From positions 1 to 39,156 of the forward strand of contig JBDKGS010000008.1 in the NCBI GenBank assembly GCA_039798065.1: a DNA stretch of 39,156 nucleotides, given 5' to 3'. Under the pieces are notes generated by a model. It did not search any database. It was not told the origin of the DNA and saw only the letters and a list, made by a program, of their open reading frames with translations. How positions within the stretch are numbered: the first letter of the stretch is position 1; every line of letters begins with the position of its first letter. The position numbers were made by a program, and so were the translations under genes. Of the stretch, positions 1-6,570 are shown one piece after another. The stretch comes from UBA5070 sp039798065 (GTDB lineage: Bacteria > Fibrobacterota > Fibrobacteria > UBA5070).

Positions 1-525
1 GCCGTTCACATCCACCCCACGGCCATCCGCATGCTGATCCACGACGACGGCGTCGTGGCGCAGGTAGAGGCGTCCATTGCCGAAAATTGTCCATCCATCC
101 CGATGAGCACGGCCAATCTCGCCACGCTCCACCACGAGCTCCCCCGCATCGTGCGGGTCATGCGCTTCGACGTCGCGTTGTCCAACAAGATCGGCGCCTG
201 GTTGGAACGAGGCCTTTATCGCGACCTGTACGACATCTTCTATTGGGTCGGGGTTCAAAAGGCAACCCCACACTGGCCCACGTTGATGGGGCGCCTCGCC
301 AAGTTGAAACCACGCAAGGGCCTGCCAAGAACCTGCACATTGGACCAATTGGCCCTGCGACTGGAATTGGCTGCGACCGATCTTCGGTTGGAGCCGATCC
401 AACTGGAGCTCCAATCGACCCTGTCGGAATCGGAGTTATCCGGCTTGGTACCACGCATGCGCGGCACCCTTTCGGGATTTGCGCAAAAACTCCCCCACCT
501 GGCCCCGACCGACTACAATCGATAA
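1..525 (+). CDS. AbiEii/AbiGii-type nucleotidyltransferase, C-terminal part
   Basis: The reading frame is open from the first base, so the 5' end lies outside the window; the first internal ATG is at 31. The visible 174 codons contain a segment like the C-terminal region of the AbiEii/AbiGii nucleotidyltransferase family: a stretch reading FDVALSNKIGAWLERGLYRD followed by LYDIF, matching the family pattern 'K..A...R...RDLYDI'. In characterised AbiE systems this protein is the toxin of a type IV toxin-antitoxin pair involved in phage abortive infection. The nucleotide-binding GSxxD motif would lie upstream and cannot be checked. No antitoxin gene follows within the window, so an AbiEi partner, if any, must be upstream. 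The family call is fairly good; the toxin role is inference. Confidence 0.6.
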   Translation, partial: AVHIHPTAIRMLIHDDGVVAQVEASIAENCPSIPMSTANLATLHHELPRIVRVMRFDVALSNKIGAWLERGLYRDLYDIFYWVGVQKATPHWPTLMGRLAKLKPRKGLPRTCTLDQLALRLELAATDLRLEPIQLELQSTLSESELSGLVPRMRGTLSGFAQKLPHLAPTDYNR

Positions 526-592
526 ACCGGTTCCCACCAGTCGGCCATTGCGGGTGTTAGAGATCGGAAGTGGTTAAACAATACACGCCCCT

Positions 593-621
593 GTAACCTT
601 TCGTGCCTCCGCCTCGTCTGA
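593..621 (+). promoter_or_regulatory. ECF-like promoter of the DUF2892-thioredoxin operon
   Basis: GTAACC at 593-598, a 16 bp spacer, then CGTCTGA at 615-621. This fits the -35/-10 layout of extracytoplasmic-function (ECF) sigma promoters and matches six other sites in the window. The start codon of the first gene is 56 bp downstream, at 677. Confidence 0.6.
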
Positions 622-676
622 CAAGGACCAGCGGCGTTTGTGCCGCTATTCGAAAACCCGCCCAAGGAGGCACCGG

Positions 677-877
677 ATGTTCAATGTTGGCACCATGGAT
701 CGCGTTGTTCGTATCGTCGCAGGGCTCGCCATGCTGGGCCTTGGGTTTGGCGGAATCGTGACCGGCACCGCCGGTACCATCCTGAAATTCGCGGGCTTCG
801 TTCCGCTGTTCACGGCCGCTGTCGGATTTTGTCCACTGTACCTGCCGCTGGGACTCTCCACGCGAGCCCGCAAATGA
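677..877 (+). CDS. DUF2892 (YgaP-like) inner-membrane protein
   Basis: This 66-residue protein has the DUF2892 signature: an N-terminal FNVGTMDRVVRIVAG, two hydrophobic segments and a GFCPLYLPLG tail. Family members are small inner-membrane proteins, often fused to or next to rhodanese and thioredoxin domains, as in YgaP. The start at 677 is preferred over the in-frame ATG at 638 because AAGGAGG sits 7 bp upstream (664-670) and the family begins at this point. The stop overlaps the next start codon (ATGA at 874-877), so it is probably translationally coupled to the thioredoxin. The Cys-Pro in the second hydrophobic segment recurs in two other proteins of this window. Confidence 0.85.
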   Translation: MFNVGTMDRVVRIVAGLAMLGLGFGGIVTGTAGTILKFAGFVPLFTAAVGFCPLYLPLGLSTRARK

Positions 878-1362
878 AACTCGCCGACCTGCTGAAATCG
901 CATGAACGCCCGGTGGTGGTGCAGTTCCATGCCTCCTGGTGCGGTCCGTGCAAAGCGCTTTCGCCGAAGGTTACGGCGATGGAGACGGAATTCGCCGGCC
1001 GCGTGGACGTTGTGCGGGTCGATGTCGACCAGGACGAAGAGCTCGCGCGCGAGGTGCATGTGCGGGGAGTTCCGACCCTGGTCGCCTACCAAGGTGGTGC
1101 GGAGATCCGTCGTCAAGTGGGCGGCATGGATGCCGCTGGATTGCGAACGTTCTTCCAGATCTCCCTTGGCGAGATCGAGTCGACAAAATCCGTCGCCAAT
1201 CCAGCCTGGAAACTCGCCGCGAAGTTCGTGGCAGCCTTCGCGTTACTCACCGTTTCCAGCCAAGTCCCGTCGGTGGAATGGCTTCGCTGGCCGGGCCTGG
1301 GAATCCTGTTCTGGGCCATGCGCGACTTCTGCCCGTCCTGTCGCACCGCAGGCGCCTCCTAA
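874..1362 (+). CDS. Thioredoxin with C-terminal membrane segment
   Basis: A 162-residue protein. Residues 1-105 form a thioredoxin domain with the classical active site WCGPC (residues 22-26) and the cis-Pro motif RGVPTLV. Thioredoxins reduce disulfides in client proteins, using electrons from a thioredoxin reductase. After a linker, the last ~55 residues contain hydrophobic stretches (AAKFVAAFALLTV and PGLGILFWAM) and end in FCPSCRTAGAS. That resembles the GFCPL end of the DUF2892 protein encoded just upstream, so the domain is probably held at the cytoplasmic membrane by a DUF2892-like anchor. The ATG overlaps the upstream stop. The unit is followed by a bidirectional terminator at 1398-1422. 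Confidence 0.9.
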   Translation: MKLADLLKSHERPVVVQFHASWCGPCKALSPKVTAMETEFAGRVDVVRVDVDQDEELAREVHVRGVPTLVAYQGGAEIRRQVGGMDAAGLRTFFQISLGEIESTKSVANPAWKLAAKFVAAFALLTVSSQVPSVEWLRWPGLGILFWAMRDFCPSCRTAGAS

Positions 1363-1397
1363 GTCACTTTCTGTCAAGTCAGGTCGACGCAAAAAAA

Positions 1398-1422
1398 GCC
1401 ACCCCCGCAAGGGGTGGCTTTT
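1398..1422. terminator. Rho-independent, bidirectional terminator
   Basis: A perfect 8 bp stem, GCCACCCC (1398-1405) with GGGGTGGC (1411-1418), has a 5-nt loop. A7 precedes it and T4 follows it, so it can act on both strands. It lies between the thioredoxin gene and the convergent zinc-finger gene. Confidence 0.9.
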
Positions 1423-1496
1423 CGTTTGGAAAAAAACGTGGCCATTGACCTTGGCACCGCAGGTGTCCTTCCAGGCCGGAATCGCGTGGCCGACTC

Positions 1497-1751
1497 CTAC
1501 TTGCAGGCCCCGAAGCGTTTTTCCCAGTTTTGGCGCAGGACCGCGTGAAGACTCAGCTCGAACATCTCGGGCATGCGAAGCACTCCGCTTTCGCGATAAA
1601 AACGGACCGTTCTCCGAGTCGTGTCGACGACAACGCGACAAGCTGGACAGTTGGACAGGTGCCGTTCGATCTTGGCGCAGACAGTACGACCAGCCTCGTC
1701 GTCGAGGTATTCATTGAGGCCACCGAGAATGTCGCGACATTGTTTTCCCAT
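1497..1751 (-). CDS. Zinc-finger anti-sigma-factor-like protein (zf-HC2)
   Basis: An 84-residue soluble protein with the anti-sigma zinc-finger pattern: Cys5, then His31-x3-Cys35-x2-Cys38 (HLSNCPAC). ZAS-type anti-sigma proteins such as RsrA bind an ECF sigma factor through this domain and release it when the zinc-thiolate site is oxidised. There is no transmembrane segment, which fits a cytoplasmic thiol sensor. The start at 1751 is chosen because the domain begins there and a promoter-like site lies just upstream; in-frame starts at 1838 or 1901 would run through that promoter. No sigma-factor gene is adjacent, which is unusual since the pair is normally an operon. It could instead act on a distant sigma factor or have another zinc-finger role. 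Confidence 0.7.
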   Translation of the reverse strand: MGKQCRDILGGLNEYLDDEAGRTVCAKIERHLSNCPACRVVVDTTRRTVRFYRESGVLRMPEMFELSLHAVLRQNWEKRFGACK

Positions 1752-1782
1752 CGGAATCGATCTGCCTTTGTTGTTTCCATCA

Positions 1783-1810
1783 TTGGACGATCGACGCGCA
1801 ACAAGGTTAC
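1783..1810 (-). promoter_or_regulatory. ECF-like promoter of the zinc-finger gene
   Basis: On the minus strand, GTAACC (1810-1805), a 15 bp spacer, then CGTCCAA (1789-1783). The predicted transcript starts about 25 nt before the start codon at 1751. Its -35 element lies 3 bp from that of the divergent rhodanese promoter. Confidence 0.5.
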
Positions 1811-1813
1811 GGT

Positions 1814-1842
1814 GTAACTTCCGCAAGTGCTCGAGCATCGGA
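1814..1842 (+). promoter_or_regulatory. ECF-like promoter of the rhodanese lipoprotein
   Basis: GTAACT (1814-1819), a 16 bp spacer, then CATCGGA (1836-1842). It is divergent from the promoter at 1783-1810; the two -35 elements form the dyad GTTAC-GGT-GTAAC (1806-1818). Confidence 0.5.
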
Positions 1843-1882
1843 TTCGAAACGGTCACTCTTCCTTCCTGACAAAGGACACACC

Positions 1883-2272
1883 ATGATGCGCTTCGCAACA
1901 CTCGTCTTGGGTTTGATCTTCACCTCGTGCAACGCCGCACCCGACTCTCGCAACCTCGCGCCCGTGCAAGCCGACAGCCTCATCCGCGCCGATGCAGGTA
2001 AGAAGTCGTTCCACCTGGTCGACATCCGCACCCCGGAGGAATTCGCCACCGGCCACATCAAGGGCGCCAAGCTCATGGACTTCTACGCATCCGATTTCCG
2101 ATCGCGCTTGTCGACACTGCCACGCGACGCCAAGGTCGTCCTCTATTGCCGTTCGGGAAACCGCAGTGGACAAGCGTTGTCAGCAATGAAAGAGTTGGGA
2201 TTCAAAGACGCCAGCCACATCGCCGGCGGCATCAACGCTTGGCGCTCACAGAGCCTTGCGATCGAGCCCTGA
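1883..2272 (+). CDS. Exported rhodanese-like protein (probable lipoprotein)
   Basis: A 129-residue single-domain rhodanese. The N-terminus has a short hydrophobic segment ending in IFTSC (Cys16), a plausible but imperfect lipobox, so the protein probably acts in the periplasm. The rhodanese domain spans about residues 25-126, with a CH2A-like VDIRTPEEF motif and the active-site loop CRSGNRS; Cys89 would carry the persulfide. Rhodaneses transfer sulfane sulfur to thiols, cyanide or protein acceptors. AAAGGA at 1871-1876 is correctly spaced for the ATG at 1883. A second, cytoplasmic rhodanese follows as a separate unit with the same type of promoter, suggesting coordinated but compartment-specific roles. 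Confidence 0.85.
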   Translation: MMRFATLVLGLIFTSCNAAPDSRNLAPVQADSLIRADAGKKSFHLVDIRTPEEFATGHIKGAKLMDFYASDFRSRLSTLPRDAKVVLYCRSGNRSGQALSAMKELGFKDASHIAGGINAWRSQSLAIEP

Positions 2273-2305
2273 TTCTAGACGCACCATTCCATTCTCGATA
2301 TCGGT

Positions 2306-2334
2306 GTAACCTTGGCGGTCCACTCTCCGTCGAA
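2306..2334 (+). promoter_or_regulatory. ECF-like promoter of the second rhodanese
   Basis: GTAACC (2306-2311), a 16 bp spacer, then CGTCGAA (2328-2334). The start codon is 70 bp downstream, at 2404. This is one of the best matches to the shared pattern. Confidence 0.6.
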
Positions 2335-2403
2335 CTCCTCGAAAGCCTTCCGTCCAGAAATGGCGAGGGCCCGGTTACACAGCAACACCGATCAGGAGCA
2401 CCG

Positions 2404-2772
2404 ATGTCTTTTCTTTCCAATATCATGTCCCTGCTGACACCAGATACCGATTCGACGGTCGCGCCCATCGAGGCCAAGCGTTTGTTGGCTCTTCCCGCTG
2501 GGGAAAAACCAATCCTGATCGACGTGCGCACTCCCGGCGAATGGAAGGATGGCCGCTTGAGCGGCGCAAAACACATCGACGTGTCCGGAAGCAAATTCGA
2601 CACAGAAATTGACAAATTGCCGAAGGAGGCTTCATACCTCCTCTATTGCCGGTCGGGTGGGCGCTCCGGAATGGCTCTGTCCAAGATGAAAGCGAAGGGA
2701 TTCAGCAACCTCAAGCATGTTTCGGGTGGCATCGGTTCCTGGCAGGCCGCGGGGTATCCTGTCGTGAAGTAG
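2404..2772 (+). CDS. Single-domain rhodanese (sulfurtransferase)
   Basis: A 122-residue cytoplasmic rhodanese with a LIDVRTPGEW motif (residues 38-47) and the active-site loop YCRSGGRSG, catalytic Cys82. It lacks a signal peptide, unlike the rhodanese encoded just upstream, with which it shares the AxxxSxMKxxGF and GGIxxW helices. AGGAG at 2394-2398 supports the ATG at 2404. The upstream in-frame extension to 2146 is the overlapping frame of the previous gene. It has its own ECF-like promoter. The likely role is sulfane-sulfur transfer or detoxification; the physiological acceptor cannot be read from the sequence. Confidence 0.88.
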   Translation: MSFLSNIMSLLTPDTDSTVAPIEAKRLLALPAGEKPILIDVRTPGEWKDGRLSGAKHIDVSGSKFDTEIDKLPKEASYLLYCRSGGRSGMALSKMKAKGFSNLKHVSGGIGSWQAAGYPVVK

Positions 2773-2808
2773 GGTTCGAGCGGGCATCCGGGATAGTATC
2801 TCTATCCA

Positions 2809-3768
2809 ATGCTCGCACGCCTTTTCCAAACCTCCCGCAACCGCCCGGACTTCGACCCCGGGCTGGGAACAAAAGTTGTCAACCGCCACACACGGCTGAT
2901 CCTGCCCGACGGTTCGTTCAACGTCCGACGTATCGGAATCGCCTGGTGGAAACGGGCCACCCCGTACCAATGGCTTGGACAGATTTCGTGGACCCGCTTC
3001 ACGCTTCTGGCATTCGGTGGGTACGTGGCAGCCAATACGGTTTTCGCATTGGCCTACCTGGGCATCGGCGTGGAACACCTGAGGGGCGTCGAGCCTGGTC
3101 CGTGGGGTTACGACTTCATGGAGGCCTGGTTCTTTTCCGCGCAGACGCTCACCACGGTGGGCTATGGCCACGTGAGTCCTTCCGGCACGTTGGCCAGCAG
3201 CATCGCGGCATTCGAGGCCCTTTTCGGTTTGATGGGATTCGGCGTCTGGACCGGACTTTTGTTCAATCGGTTTTCGCGGGCGCGTTCGCGGATCCTGTTC
3301 TCGCGCAACGCCGTGGTCGCGCCGCACAAGGGCGCCACCGCCTGGATGTTCCGAATGGTCGCGTCCCACGACCATCCGCTATTGGATGCCGAAGCCTACG
3401 CCCTCTTCTCATGGGTCGGGGAAGGGGCGACAGGACCTGTCCGGCATTACCAGGATTTGTCGTTGGAGCGTTCGTCGGTCCGTTTTTTCCCCATGAATTG
3501 GACCGTGGTCCATCCCATCGACGACGAGAGCCCCTTGAAAGACCTGTCCAAGGAAGATCTGGAGCAGGTCGATGCCGAGATCCTGGTGCTGGTCCGCGCC
3601 CACGACGAAACCTACGGACAAGGCATCCACGCCCGCTCCAGCTGGAAGGCTTCGGACATCCTCTTCGGTTCGCGGTTTTCCTCCATGATGACACCGGGCG
3701 ACGATGGCGCCACGGTGATCGACCTGGCCAATCTCGATACGACAGAACCCGTCACCCCGGCGCCTTGA
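2809..3768 (+). CDS. Inward-rectifier (KirBac-type) potassium channel
   Basis: A 319-residue protein with KirBac architecture: a cytoplasmic N-terminus with DGSFNV, an outer helix at about residues 62-84, a pore helix and selectivity filter TTVGYG (residues 115-120), an inner helix at about 128-152, then a C-terminal cytoplasmic beta-sandwich (about 155-319) containing motifs such as the 'MNWTVVHPIDDESPL' region. KirBac channels conduct potassium down its gradient and are gated by their cytoplasmic domain. The gene stands alone, 36 bp after the rhodanese stop, and converges on the Trx-TrxR gene. Its presence fits the ion-homeostasis theme of the window, but no direct link to the redox genes is visible. 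Confidence 0.92.
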   Translation: MLARLFQTSRNRPDFDPGLGTKVVNRHTRLILPDGSFNVRRIGIAWWKRATPYQWLGQISWTRFTLLAFGGYVAANTVFALAYLGIGVEHLRGVEPGPWGYDFMEAWFFSAQTLTTVGYGHVSPSGTLASSIAAFEALFGLMGFGVWTGLLFNRFSRARSRILFSRNAVVAPHKGATAWMFRMVASHDHPLLDAEAYALFSWVGEGATGPVRHYQDLSLERSSVRFFPMNWTVVHPIDDESPLKDLSKEDLEQVDAEILVLVRAHDETYGQGIHARSSWKASDILFGSRFSSMMTPGDDGATVIDLANLDTTEPVTPAP

Positions 3769-3797
3769 TGCCCCGGGACGGACCATGAAGGCCGCGT

Positions 3798-5156
3798 TCA
3801 GATCTGGACGCAGCCCAGTTCGTTGAGCGCTGGCGGACAGATTTCGCATTCCACCACCGGCAGGACCTCGTCTTCGTGGTCGACTTCCTTCGCCGCGGCG
3901 ATTCCCGCCACGGTGCCGTCGGCTACGGCCATGGTCACCTGCTTGACCGGCTTCTTCACAAGATCGCCCACCGCGAAGACGTGGGGAATGCTGGTACGGC
4001 GCCATTCGTCGACCTTCACATTGCCGTCGTCGTCCAGTTCCAACATGTTCTTGGCCAGATCCAGGTTGGGCAGCATGCCCACGAACAGGAAGACCCCGCC
4101 CACGACGCGACGATTTTTGTCACCGGTGGTCGTGGACTCCAATTCCACCTCGATGTCGGCACCTTGTTTCCAGAATCCGGTCGGCTTGGTGTTCAGGAGA
4201 AACGAGATCTTGGGGTTGGCTTGCGCGGCTTCCACGTGCTGGACCTTGGCCCGGAATTCGTCGCGCCTGTGGACGATGGTGACCGATTTCGCGAACTGCG
4301 CGATGAGCTGGCTTTCCTCCAACGCGGCGTCTCCGCCACCGATCACGACCACGTCCTTGTCGACCATGTATTTGGCGTCGCAAGTGGCGCAGGTGCTGAT
4401 CCCTTTGCCCAACAATTCCTTTTCGCCGACCACCCCTATGGCACGCGGCGTGGTACCCATGGCCAACACGATCTTCTTGGCGCGGATGGTCTCCAAGCGA
4501 TCGACCACGGCCAAACGCTCGCCAAGATCCAAACGCGTGATTTCGGATGCCAGGCGCCACTGCACACCGGCGTGGGAGGCCTGCTCGCGGAAATTTTCGG
4601 CCAGTTGCCAACCCGGAACGGGTGTTGGGAAACCCGGATAATTTGCCACCTGGTGGGTGGCGCCCATGGCTCCACCGGCCAGCGCGGAATCAACGACGAT
4701 CACGGACTTCTTCGCTTGGGCAGCATACATGGCGGCTGTCATGCCGGCGGGGCCAGCGCCAACCACCAGCACATCGCAGACGGTTTCCGTCTTCTGTTCG
4801 CCCGCGCGGATCGTGAGCGCCCTCGGCTGTCCCACCATGGCATCCAACTGGTTCTGAAGATCCGACTTCTTGATGCCGCCAGAAAATGTCGGGCCCACCC
4901 GTTCGCCCTTGGCGAAAAAAATCACCGTCGGCGAACCGCGCACACCCAAGGATTCGGCCAGCGGACGGTTCTTCTGGCGGAAGATCTTCACGAACGCCAC
5001 GTCCTTGCCGTAGAGCTCGGCCAACGACTCGAACTTGGGTGCCAGCGCCTCGCAGGGCGGGCACTCGTCGGAGTAGAAATCGACGATGGCGAAATTCGCC
5101 TTCAAGACGACTTCCTCGAACTGGTCGGCATCGATTTCGCGGATATTCGGATGCAT
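3798..5156 (-). CDS. Thioredoxin-thioredoxin reductase fusion
   Basis: A 452-residue cytoplasmic flavoprotein. Residues 1-105 form a thioredoxin domain with active site CPPC (32-35) instead of CGPC. Residues ~126-425 form a low-Mr thioredoxin reductase: FAD-binding GAGPAG (133-138), redox pair CATC (256-259), NAD(P)H-binding GGGDAA (273-278), the NADPH-type HRR (296-298) and the C-terminal FAD motif VFAVGD. The order Trx-then-TrxR is the reverse of the TrxR-Trx fusion known from Mycobacterium leprae. A further C-terminal tail carries CEIC (437-440) and Cys449. The start at 5156 has AAGGAG about 8 nt upstream; the upstream ATG at 5210 lies within the promoter. The protein probably reduces its own or other thioredoxins, such as the membrane-anchored one at 874. 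Confidence 0.92.
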   Translation of the reverse strand: MHPNIREIDADQFEEVVLKANFAIVDFYSDECPPCEALAPKFESLAELYGKDVAFVKIFRQKNRPLAESLGVRGSPTVIFFAKGERVGPTFSGGIKKSDLQNQLDAMVGQPRALTIRAGEQKTETVCDVLVVGAGPAGMTAAMYAAQAKKSVIVVDSALAGGAMGATHQVANYPGFPTPVPGWQLAENFREQASHAGVQWRLASEITRLDLGERLAVVDRLETIRAKKIVLAMGTTPRAIGVVGEKELLGKGISTCATCDAKYMVDKDVVVIGGGDAALEESQLIAQFAKSVTIVHRRDEFRAKVQHVEAAQANPKISFLLNTKPTGFWKQGADIEVELESTTTGDKNRRVVGGVFLFVGMLPNLDLAKNMLELDDDGNVKVDEWRRTSIPHVFAVGDLVKKPVKQVTMAVADGTVAGIAAAKEVDHEDEVLPVVECEICPPALNELGCVQI

Positions 5157-5189
5157 GGCGGGACTCCTTATGAGAGGCTGATTTTCCCA

Positions 5190-5218
5190 TTGGATGCATG
5201 AAACATGCAAAAGGTTTC
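5190..5218 (-). promoter_or_regulatory. ECF-like promoter of the Trx-TrxR fusion
   Basis: On the minus strand, GAAACC (5218-5213), a 16 bp spacer, then CATCCAA (5196-5190). The -35 differs from the other sites by T to A but is otherwise in register. The predicted start is about 28 nt before the ATG at 5156. Confidence 0.45.
5195..5209. repeat. Palindrome in divergent promoter region
   Basis: TGCATG (5195-5200), AAA, CATGCA (5204-5209). It lies in the spacer and -10 region of the Trx-TrxR promoter and could be a regulator's operator. Confidence 0.4.
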
Positions 5219-5241
5219 ATGCCAGATCACAGAAACCTTTT
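5209..5241. repeat. 10 bp inverted repeat between divergent promoters
   Basis: AAAAGGTTTC (5209-5218) is perfectly inverted as GAAACCTTTT (5232-5241), separated by 13 bp. The left arm contains the minus-strand -35 element of the Trx-TrxR gene. Confidence 0.55.
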
Positions 5242-5280
5242 CCGTAACCTTTCGCAGCTGCCGAACATCTGTTACGGAAA
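5239..5280. repeat. 10 bp inverted repeat spanning the phosphatase-like gene promoter
   Basis: TTTCCGTAAC (5239-5248) is perfectly inverted as GTTACGGAAA (5271-5280), separated by 22 bp. The arms flank the plus-strand promoter from its -35 to its -10. Confidence 0.55.
5244..5272 (+). promoter_or_regulatory. ECF-like promoter of the phosphatase-like gene
   Basis: GTAACC (5244-5249), a 16 bp spacer, then CATCTGT (5266-5272). The start codon follows at 5310. Confidence 0.55.
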
Positions 5281-5309
5281 CAACCATTGACCATTCGGAG
5301 AGACCGCCC

Positions 5310-5753
5310 ATGAGCAACCAGCCCCCCATCCCCTATTGGCTTCCCGTCGACGATTCCCTGGCACTTGGCGCCCAGCCCGATCAATCAGGAATCGAGTGGC
5401 TTTCGGAACAGGGCTACACCTTGGTGGTGAATCTGAACACGCCCACCGCGCGCAATTTCTGGCCCGAAGAAGCCACGCAAGTGCAAAAAGCGGGTATCCA
5501 CTACATCCACTACCCGTTGGATTGTTCGAACCTCACACCCGAGAAATACGCGATCCTGAGAGGCATCCTGTCCTCGCACCGCGATGGCAAGACGTTCCTG
5601 CACTGCGCCATGAATGTAAAAAGCTCGGGGATGGCCCACATCTGGCGGGTGGAAGAGCTGGGCCACGATCCGGCCAAGGCCAGAGCCGACCTGGCCGCGA
5701 CACCCGGTCACGAACCGAAATGGGAGAAGTACTGGCAGCAAATGGGTGTCTGA
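5310..5753 (+). CDS. Protein tyrosine phosphatase-like (DSP-fold) protein
   Basis: A 147-residue protein resembling the small bacterial 'protein tyrosine phosphatase family' (BLH/DUF442-like, DSP fold). It has an N-terminal LALGAQPDQSGIEWLSEQGY (sensing a family 'sGqP...L...G') and a P-loop at 98-105 starting HCAMNVKS, with nucleophile-like Cys99. Related proteins typically read HCAANMR; here the phosphate-binding Arg is replaced by Lys104, so classical phosphatase activity is doubtful. The ATG at 5310 lies after a promoter whose pattern matches the neighbouring redox genes. Members of this family next to rhodaneses and sulfide-handling genes are often suspected of sulfur chemistry using the reactive Cys; that is inference here. 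Confidence 0.65.
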   Translation: MSNQPPIPYWLPVDDSLALGAQPDQSGIEWLSEQGYTLVVNLNTPTARNFWPEEATQVQKAGIHYIHYPLDCSNLTPEKYAILRGILSSHRDGKTFLHCAMNVKSSGMAHIWRVEELGHDPAKARADLAATPGHEPKWEKYWQQMGV

Positions 5754-5802
5754 ATCGCAAAACGGGTAGATTGATTTTTTTACCGAAAGCCATAGACAAA
5801 AA

Positions 5803-6435
5803 ATGACCGAGTCGACAAATTCCGACCGTTTCGACGAGCTGGCCAAGGCATGGGACATCGCCCCGCAGCATGTGGCGCGCACCCACGACGTGGCCGATGC
5901 CATCCGTCGTCGGGTACCGCTGGCGGGTCGTTCGGCGATCGAGATCGGGGCCGGTACCGGCCTGCTTTCCTTCGCTCTGTCCGATTCGCTGGGATCCGTT
6001 CTCGCCACCGATCCATCGCAAGGAATGGTCGACGTGCTACTCGACAAGATCCGTCAAAGCGGCGCGGGAAACATCCAAGCCCTGAGATGCGGCGACGATC
6101 TGGGTGAAACCACCGGCCCCTTCGATCTCGCCATGCTCCAGATGGCGCTCCACCACATCCCCGACGTGCCGGGATTCCTTGCTCGTGCCCACGGAAAACT
6201 CGGACAGGATGGCACCATCGCGATCGCCGACCTGGACACCGAAGACGGATCCTTCCATGGCCCCGAAGTCAAGGATGTGCACCTTGGTTTCGATCGATCG
6301 GAAATCGTCCAGATGTTGTCCCAAGCCGGATTCGAAGTGGTCTCGATCGGTACCGCCCACGTGATGAAGCGCGCCGTGGAAGGGAAGACACGCGACTATC
6401 CCATTTTTCTGGTTGTCGGCCGCAAGATTGGCTGA
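5803..6435 (+). CDS. Class I SAM-dependent methyltransferase
   Basis: A 210-residue protein with a Rossmann-type methyltransferase fold. Motif I is AIEIGAGTGLLSF (about residues 45-57), the acidic residue after beta-2 is in ATDPSQGMV, and post-motif LDTEDGSFHG lies near residue 150. Its layout matches small UbiE/Methyltransf_11-like enzymes. The substrate is not identifiable. It follows the phosphatase-like gene by 49 bp on the same strand and may be co-transcribed with it. No unusual residues stand out. Confidence 0.8.
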   Translation: MTESTNSDRFDELAKAWDIAPQHVARTHDVADAIRRRVPLAGRSAIEIGAGTGLLSFALSDSLGSVLATDPSQGMVDVLLDKIRQSGAGNIQALRCGDDLGETTGPFDLAMLQMALHHIPDVPGFLARAHGKLGQDGTIAIADLDTEDGSFHGPEVKDVHLGFDRSEIVQMLSQAGFEVVSIGTAHVMKRAVEGKTRDYPIFLVVGRKIG

Positions 6436-6570
6436 CACCGATCCAGACTGGGCTGAGAACCGGATCAACCGATTCCATCCCTGTCTGGATGGCATGCCCG
6501 GAATATGGTAGGATCGAACCGATCGAAATTCTCCAGCTCCACAGTTCCTTGTTTTCGGGCGAACCTCCCA

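Noticed and set aside
2374..2379. GGTTAC (minus-strand GTAACC) before the second rhodanese
   Set aside because: No -10 match on the minus strand and no minus-strand gene starts nearby.
3876..5201. A long open frame (441 codons) on the plus strand
   Set aside because: It lies antisense to the Trx-TrxR gene, whose motifs are unambiguous; the antisense translation shows no family features and is rich in His, Gly and Arg from codon complementarity.
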